Positions 15,620 to 18,998 of a stretch of 18,998 nucleotides of DNA are shown piece by piece (the stretch's first letter is position 1; every line of letters starts with the position of its first letter). The translations under genes were made by a program, and so were the position numbers. The DNA is from an uncultured Bacteroidales bacterium. Its GTDB lineage: Bacteria > Bacteroidota > Bacteroidia > Bacteroidales > Paludibacteraceae. The DNA is taken from NCBI GenBank assembly GCA_903873355.1, contig CAIQOG010000224.1, positions 1 through 18,998 of the forward strand, written 5' to 3'. The notes beneath the pieces are model-generated. The model saw only the letters and a program-made list of their open reading frames with translations, did no database searches and was not told the DNA's origin.

Positions 15620-17551
15620 ATGACATTTAGAGAATTGAATTTGAAGGACGATATTTTATCGGCCATCGAAGAACTTGGCTACGAGCAACCTATGCCCGTA
15701 CAAGCACAAGCCATCCCGTTTATGTTGGAGAAAACTGCCGATTTAGTGGCATTGGCTCAAACCGGAACCGGAAAAACTGCAGCTTTCGGGCTGCCTGTAT
15801 TAAACCTGATTGATTCCAATCGCAAACAGGTTCAAGCCCTCGTACTTGCTCCAACCCGCGAATTGTGTATTCAAATTGCCAACGACCTGAAAGGTTACTC
15901 CAAAAACATGCGTGGAATGCGCATTGTACCGGTGTATGGTGGCGAAGACATTCGTACCCAGCTGCGCCAATTGGATACGCCTCCACAAATTATCGTGGCT
16001 ACTCCGGGTCGATTGATTGACCTGATTGAACGCGGTAAAATTGAACTCGGAAGCATTGACTTTCTGGTACTTGACGAAGCGGACGAAATGCTGAACATGG
16101 GTTTCAAGGAAGATATTGAAACCATTTTGGAACGCACGCCTGATACCCGTCGTACCATGCTTTTCTCGGCTACCATGCCTAAGGAAATTGCTAATATAGC
16201 CAAACGCTATATGAAGAATTTCGAGGAAATTACCGTTGGAACTAAGAACTCGGGAGCTGAAAACGTAGAACATATCTATTATATATCACAGGCCAAACAA
16301 CGCTACATGGTGTTGAAACGCATTGTAGACTTGAATCCTGATATTTACGGTATTGTATTCTGTCGTACCCGTCAGGAAACCAAAGAGGTGGCTGATAAAT
16401 TGATGCACGACGGTTACAATGCCGATGCATTGCACGGTGACCTTTCGCAGGCACAGCGCGATACGGTGATGCAGAAATTCCGTATCCGTAATATTCAGTT
16501 GCTGGTGGCTACCGATGTGGCTGCACGTGGACTGGACGTAAGTGATCTCACACACGTTATCAACTACAATTTACCTGATGATGTGGAAATTTATACGCAC
16601 CGTAGCGGTCGTACCGGTCGTGCCAACAAAAAAGGCGTTGCGGTTTCCATCATTCACTCCAAGGAAAAGTTCAAAATCAAGGATATTGAGCGCATGCTCC
16701 GTAAGACTTTTGAACAACAACAAATTCCGAACGGACTGGAAGTGTGTAAAAAACAGTTGTTCTTTATGATTGACCGCATGCAAAATGTGGAAGTGAGCGA
16801 AGAACAGATTGCACCATATATTCCTCAGATAATGAAACAGTTGGAAGGATTGACGAAAGAAGAAATCCTGAAACGCTTTGTTTCGATTGAGTTTAACCGA
16901 TTCCTCGATTATTATAAAGATGCAGAAGATTTGAATTATCACGAACACGTAAGAGAACGTGGCGATCGTGGTGACAGACCTGAACGCGGAGATCGTGGAG
17001 AACGTAGCGACCGTCCGGAAAGAGGCGACCGCGCTGAACGTGGAAGCCGAACAGGCAACCGTGTTCGTCTGAAAATGAACGTGGGTGAGCGTGAAGGCAT
17101 TGACCCGAAACGTTTTCTGGGCATTATCAACGACGTAACCGGTGACAAATCTATCAGCATTGGTTCAATTGAAGTAACCAATAAATTCACCTTCTTTGAT
17201 GTATTCTCGGATCAGGTTGAAAAAGTAGTACTTGCTTTTGCCGGTGAAACTGATTATCAGGTATCAGAGGCCAAAGGAAGCAAAACATTCGAAGGCGGTG
17301 GTAGTCGCAAACCGGAATATCGTTCACGTGGTGCGTATGGTGGTGGCGAATCCCGCTCAGGTGGCGGTGGCTATCGTGGTGGCGACAGAAGCAGTGATCG
17401 TGGCGATCGTCCTGCACGTCCTGCAGCAAGCTCAGGCGGTGGCGACAAACCATGGCGCAACCGTGAATTGGGCGACAGAAACAGCCGTCCTTCAGGCGGT
17501 GGCGACCGCGATCGCAGAAGCTCTAGTGGAGGTTACAAGAAAAGATATTAA
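15620..17551 (+). CDS. DEAD-box ATP-dependent RNA helicase with DbpA-type RNA-binding domain
   Basis: All helicase motifs are present (residues counted from an ATG at 15569): Q motif region 19-46, AQTGTGKT (63-70), PTRELCIQ, TPGRL, DEAD (169-172), SAT (200-202), VFCRTRQE, ATDVAARGLDV and HRSGRTGR (344-351). After the RecA-like domains come an RG/RD/RE-rich linker (462-494), a DbpA RNA-binding domain (about 497-570) and a Gly/Arg/Ser-rich tail (571-660) ending KKRY. It should unwind or remodel RNA, for example in ribosome assembly or mRNA turnover, like DeaD/CsdA. I prefer the ATG at 15620 because MTFRELNLKDDIL is where family homology begins; the 17 residues encoded from 15569 look non-conserved. 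The gene is less AT-rich than its neighbours, consistent with high expression. A terminator follows. Confidence 0.96.
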   Translation: MTFRELNLKDDILSAIEELGYEQPMPVQAQAIPFMLEKTADLVALAQTGTGKTAAFGLPVLNLIDSNRKQVQALVLAPTRELCIQIANDLKGYSKNMRGMRIVPVYGGEDIRTQLRQLDTPPQIIVATPGRLIDLIERGKIELGSIDFLVLDEADEMLNMGFKEDIETILERTPDTRRTMLFSATMPKEIANIAKRYMKNFEEITVGTKNSGAENVEHIYYISQAKQRYMVLKRIVDLNPDIYGIVFCRTRQETKEVADKLMHDGYNADALHGDLSQAQRDTVMQKFRIRNIQLLVATDVAARGLDVSDLTHVINYNLPDDVEIYTHRSGRTGRANKKGVAVSIIHSKEKFKIKDIERMLRKTFEQQQIPNGLEVCKKQLFFMIDRMQNVEVSEEQIAPYIPQIMKQLEGLTKEEILKRFVSIEFNRFLDYYKDAEDLNYHEHVRERGDRGDRPERGDRGERSDRPERGDRAERGSRTGNRVRLKMNVGEREGIDPKRFLGIINDVTGDKSISIGSIEVTNKFTFFDVFSDQVEKVVLAFAGETDYQVSEAKGSKTFEGGGSRKPEYRSRGAYGGGESRSGGGGYRGGDRSSDRGDRPARPAASSGGGDKPWRNRELGDRNSRPSGGGDRDRRSSSGGYKKRY

Positions 17552-17570
17552 GATTGAATCTATAGACAAA

Positions 17571-17601
17571 GGGTAATTCGGAAACGGGTTATCTTTTTTT
17601 T
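17571..17601 (+). terminator. Intrinsic terminator after the helicase gene
   Basis: GGTAATTCG (17572-17580) pairs with CGGGTTATC (17585-17593) with three G-U pairs around a GAAA tetraloop, followed by eight T (17594-17601). It lies 20 nt after the stop codon. Confidence 0.75.
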
Positions 17602-17606
17602 GTTAT

Positions 17607-17667
17607 ATTGACCAATGAGGTCTTCGCTTCAAGCGAATTGAAAATCAGCGAAAGCTAAACCGTCAAT
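17607..17667 (+). other. Possible branched structured element downstream of the helicase terminator
   Basis: ATTGAC (17607-17612) can pair with GTCAAT (17662-17667), enclosing a strong hairpin TTCGC-TTCAA-GCGAA (about 17623-17637) and a short AGC-GAAA-GCT hairpin with a GNRA loop (about 17647-17656). Together they form a three-way-junction shape. No RNA family is recognised, and it may equally be a decayed repeat. Confidence 0.3.
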
Positions 17668-17707
17668 AAAAATATAGTGAAAAATAGTTATATAACAAAG
17701 TGCTGTT

Positions 17708-17800
17708 TTGTGAAAATATCTTTATATTTGCAACTCATTAAATCAACTCGCCCGCTGAAGCGACAGTGGCATTACATATTGCAAAGCGTTTGCTTTTATT
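17708..17800 (+). repeat. Promoter-leader repeat, copy 1 (before the ORF6N gene)
   Basis: This copy runs from TTGTGAAAAT through TATATTTG (17723-17730), AACTCG, hairpin CCGCTG/CAGTGG (17752-17757 with 17764-17769), CATTACATATT and hairpin AAAGC-GTTT-GCTTT (17783-17796). It differs from copy 3 at about nine of 94 positions by hand count. The C-to-T change in the first hairpin leaves a G-U pair, so the stem is kept. TATATTTG fits the -7 consensus, so transcripts would begin just upstream of the hairpins and carry them as a leader into the gene at 17825. TATAACAAAG further upstream (from 17691) is also shared with copy 3. Confidence 0.8.
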
Positions 17801-17824
17801 TCAACCCAAATTATTGATTCATTT

Positions 17825-18410
17825 ATGAATGAAAATTCACAACTCCAACCTTCCATTATCCAAAATAAGATTTATACCATCAGAAATCAGAAAGTAATGC
17901 TGGATTTTGATTTAGCTGAACTTTATGTAATTGAAACAAAACGACTTAAAGAGGCTGTTCGTCGAAACATTTTACGTTTCCCAAACGATTTTATGTTTGA
18001 ACTCAATGACGATGTAAGGAAAATCTTGAGGACGCAATTTGCGACCTCAAGTTGGGGCGGAATTAGGTATGCACCATTTGCATTTACCGAACAGGGTGTT
18101 GCTATGCTTGCAAGTGTATTAAAGAGCGAAACTGCGATTCAAGTTAATATAGGAATTGTTAGAGCTTTTTGTAGCTATTCGTCAATCGCTCATTAGCAAA
18201 CCTGCGAATGAACTTACCCAACTCCAAACTGAATTTAGTGAACTTAAAGCCTATATCGAAGATGTATTTGCAGATTATAACGACATAAACGAAGATACCC
18301 GTATGCAGATGGAGTTGATAAATCAGACCTTAGCCGAATTGCATACCGACCAAAAATTAATTTCAAAACCCCGAAAGAAAATCGGATTTATAACTGAAGA
18401 AGAATTTTAA
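17825..18410 (+). pseudogene. ORF6N-domain protein, frameshifted
   Basis: The first frame (17825-18196) encodes an ORF6N domain typical of Bacteroidota accessory and phage-derived DNA-binding proteins: IIQNKIYTIRNQKVMLDFDLAELY, TKRLKEAVRRN, RFPNDFMFEL, PFAFTEQGVAMLASVL. At IVRAF the frame shifts within T5 at 18166-18170. With one T fewer, translation would continue as VAIRQSLISKP and run to 18410, including a coiled region and the usual basic tail (KPRKKIGFITEEEF). The two parts join to the normal family length of about 195 residues, so this is one gene with a single-base shift: a real pseudogene, a programmed slip, or a sequencing error in a homopolymer. As written, the product ends with a non-homologous CSYSSIAH tail. 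The gene lies between repeat copies 1 and 2. Confidence 0.8.
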
Positions 18411-18424
18411 GATTTAACTTGCAA

Positions 18425-18495
18425 ATGTGAAATTCTATCAATATATTTGCAATTCATAATAATAACTCGTCCGCTGTAGCGACAGCGGTATTACA
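18425..18495 (+). repeat. Promoter-leader repeat, copy 2 (before the antitoxin-like gene)
   Basis: This copy shares TGTGAAA, TATATTTG (18442-18449), GCAATTCAT, AACTCGTCCGCTG and the hairpin CCGCTG-TAGCGA-CAGCGG (18471-18488) with copy 3, up to ATTACA (18490-18495). After that the similarity stops and the second hairpin seen in copies 1 and 3 is absent. It begins about 15 nt after the ORF6N stop and ends 63 nt before the next ATG. Confidence 0.8.
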
Positions 18496-18558
18496 GAAAA
18501 GAAAAACTCTGATTTGTGATTCGAATAATTTTATAAACAACCAAAACTCTTTACAATT

Positions 18559-18798
18559 ATGATACACTCTACTTCGCAGGAAACAAAACTCAAAATAATT
18601 GAACAGCTAATCATTCTCAACGATGACAGTGTTTTTTCTCAAATTGAAGAGTTGATTAGTAAAGCTATGCACCGACCTGCCTATAAAAAACTAAGTAAAC
18701 AAGAACTTGAGAACAGGGCAATGCAGGCAAACAAAGATATTGAAAACAAACGGGTGTTTTCACAATCGGAGGTTGAAAAACTATCTCAAAGCTGGTAA
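18559..18798 (+). CDS. Small antitoxin-like protein without visible toxin partner
   Basis: This is a 79-residue acidic/basic mixed, probably helical protein. Its N-terminal half (TKLKIIEQLIILNDDSVFSQIEELI) and its tail (AMQANKDIENKRVFSQSEVEKLSQSW) resemble the short antitoxins of Bacteroidota type II toxin-antitoxin modules, in which a helical segment is followed by a toxin-binding tail with 'i..grv.s..ev...i..W'. This is recognition by pattern only, without a named family. Toxin genes of such modules normally follow within a few bases; here no coding frame follows before repeat copy 3. It may be a solitary antitoxin, the partner may be lost, or the protein may have another role. It lies alone between repeat copies 2 and 3. 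Confidence 0.65.
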   Translation: MIHSTSQETKLKIIEQLIILNDDSVFSQIEELISKAMHRPAYKKLSKQELENRAMQANKDIENKRVFSQSEVEKLSQSW

Positions 18799-18850
18799 AC
18801 CATACAAAATACAAGAAAAAGATAAAGTAATATTATAACAAGACATGTAA

Positions 18851-18944
18851 TTGTGAAAATCTATTTATATTTGCAATTCATTAAAACAACTCGTCCGCTG
18901 TAGCGACAGCGGCATTACATATTAGCAAAGCGTTAGCTTTTATT
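18851..18944 (+). repeat. Promoter-leader repeat, copy 3 (at the window edge)
   Basis: This is the fullest copy: TTGTGAAAAT, TATATTTG (18866-18873), perfect hairpin CCGCTG-TAGCGA-CAGCGG (18895-18912), CATTACATATTAG and hairpin AAAGC-GTTA-GCTTT (18927-18940). TATAACAAG at 18834-18842 precedes it, as in copy 1. No gene starts in the last 54 bases of the window; by analogy the next cassette gene should begin just beyond the edge. Confidence 0.8.
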
Positions 18945-18998
18945 CTCATCATTGAAATATCGATAATTTTAAAAGTTGTTGAAGTTTTATAAATTACT

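Noticed and set aside
17232..17576. 114-residue frame overlapping the helicase tail
   Set aside because: Its composition is a shifted-frame image of the Gly/Arg-rich tail (Val/Ala-rich), with no family features.
17691..18944. Repeats as integron attC sites
   Set aside because: There is a TAAC near the left end and GTTAGCT near the right end of copy 3, but these do not match RYYYAAC/GTTRRRY, the ends are not complementary as R''/R' should be, and copy 2 lacks the right part. No integrase is in the window.
17708..18944. Repeats as a CRISPR array
   Set aside because: Repeats are 70-94 bp, imperfect, and separated by genes of several hundred bases, not by 30-40 bp spacers; no cas genes.

Overview
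The window looks like chromosomal DNA of a member of the Bacteroidota, probably Bacteroidales or a close relative; the exact genus cannot be read from the sequence. Reasons: AT-rich intergenic DNA, almost no Shine-Dalgarno sequences, several matches to the Bacteroidota -7 promoter element TAnnTTTG, and typical families (multi-PAS HisKA_3 kinases, an S41 protease next to a dCMP deaminase, an Mpl-type Mur ligase homologue, ORF6N proteins). There are no tRNA or rRNA genes, no CRISPR array and no transposase.

Region 1 (1-8868, + strand) is a signalling block. It holds a huge soluble multi-PAS/GAF histidine kinase (5' end outside the window), then a second kinase with an N-terminal PocR domain that overlaps its NarL-type response regulator by an ATGA junction, then a second NarL-type regulator behind its own promoter. 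The two kinases have closely similar HisKA_3/HATPase cores and the two regulators are paralogues, so this looks like a duplicated two-component pathway. One PAS domain of the large kinase carries a four-cysteine cluster. A strong bidirectional terminator closes the block.

Region 2 (8924-11927, - strand) is a compact three-gene operon read right to left: a truncated, degenerate Mpl-like Mur ligase, a dCMP deaminase and a membrane-anchored S41 C-terminal processing protease. Region 3 (12085-15046) holds housekeeping genes: a metallo-beta-lactamase-fold hydrolase (+), a gamma-carbonic-anhydrase-like hexapeptide protein (-), and a probable + strand pair of SRPBCC protein and YgiD-type LigB dioxygenase. 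Short tandem repeats of about 7 nt sit in two of the gaps here.

Region 4 (15047-18998) begins with a hairpin-dense non-coding stretch, followed by a DEAD-box RNA helicase with RG/RD-rich and RGG-like tails and a good terminator. After it comes the most unusual part: three copies of a 70-94 bp repeat. Each has a TATATTTG -7 box followed by a conserved hairpin, and they alternate with small accessory genes (a frameshifted ORF6N gene, then a solitary antitoxin-like gene). The layout suggests a cassette-like array in which each small gene has its own promoter-leader module. The third copy lies at the window edge, so the array probably continues beyond it.
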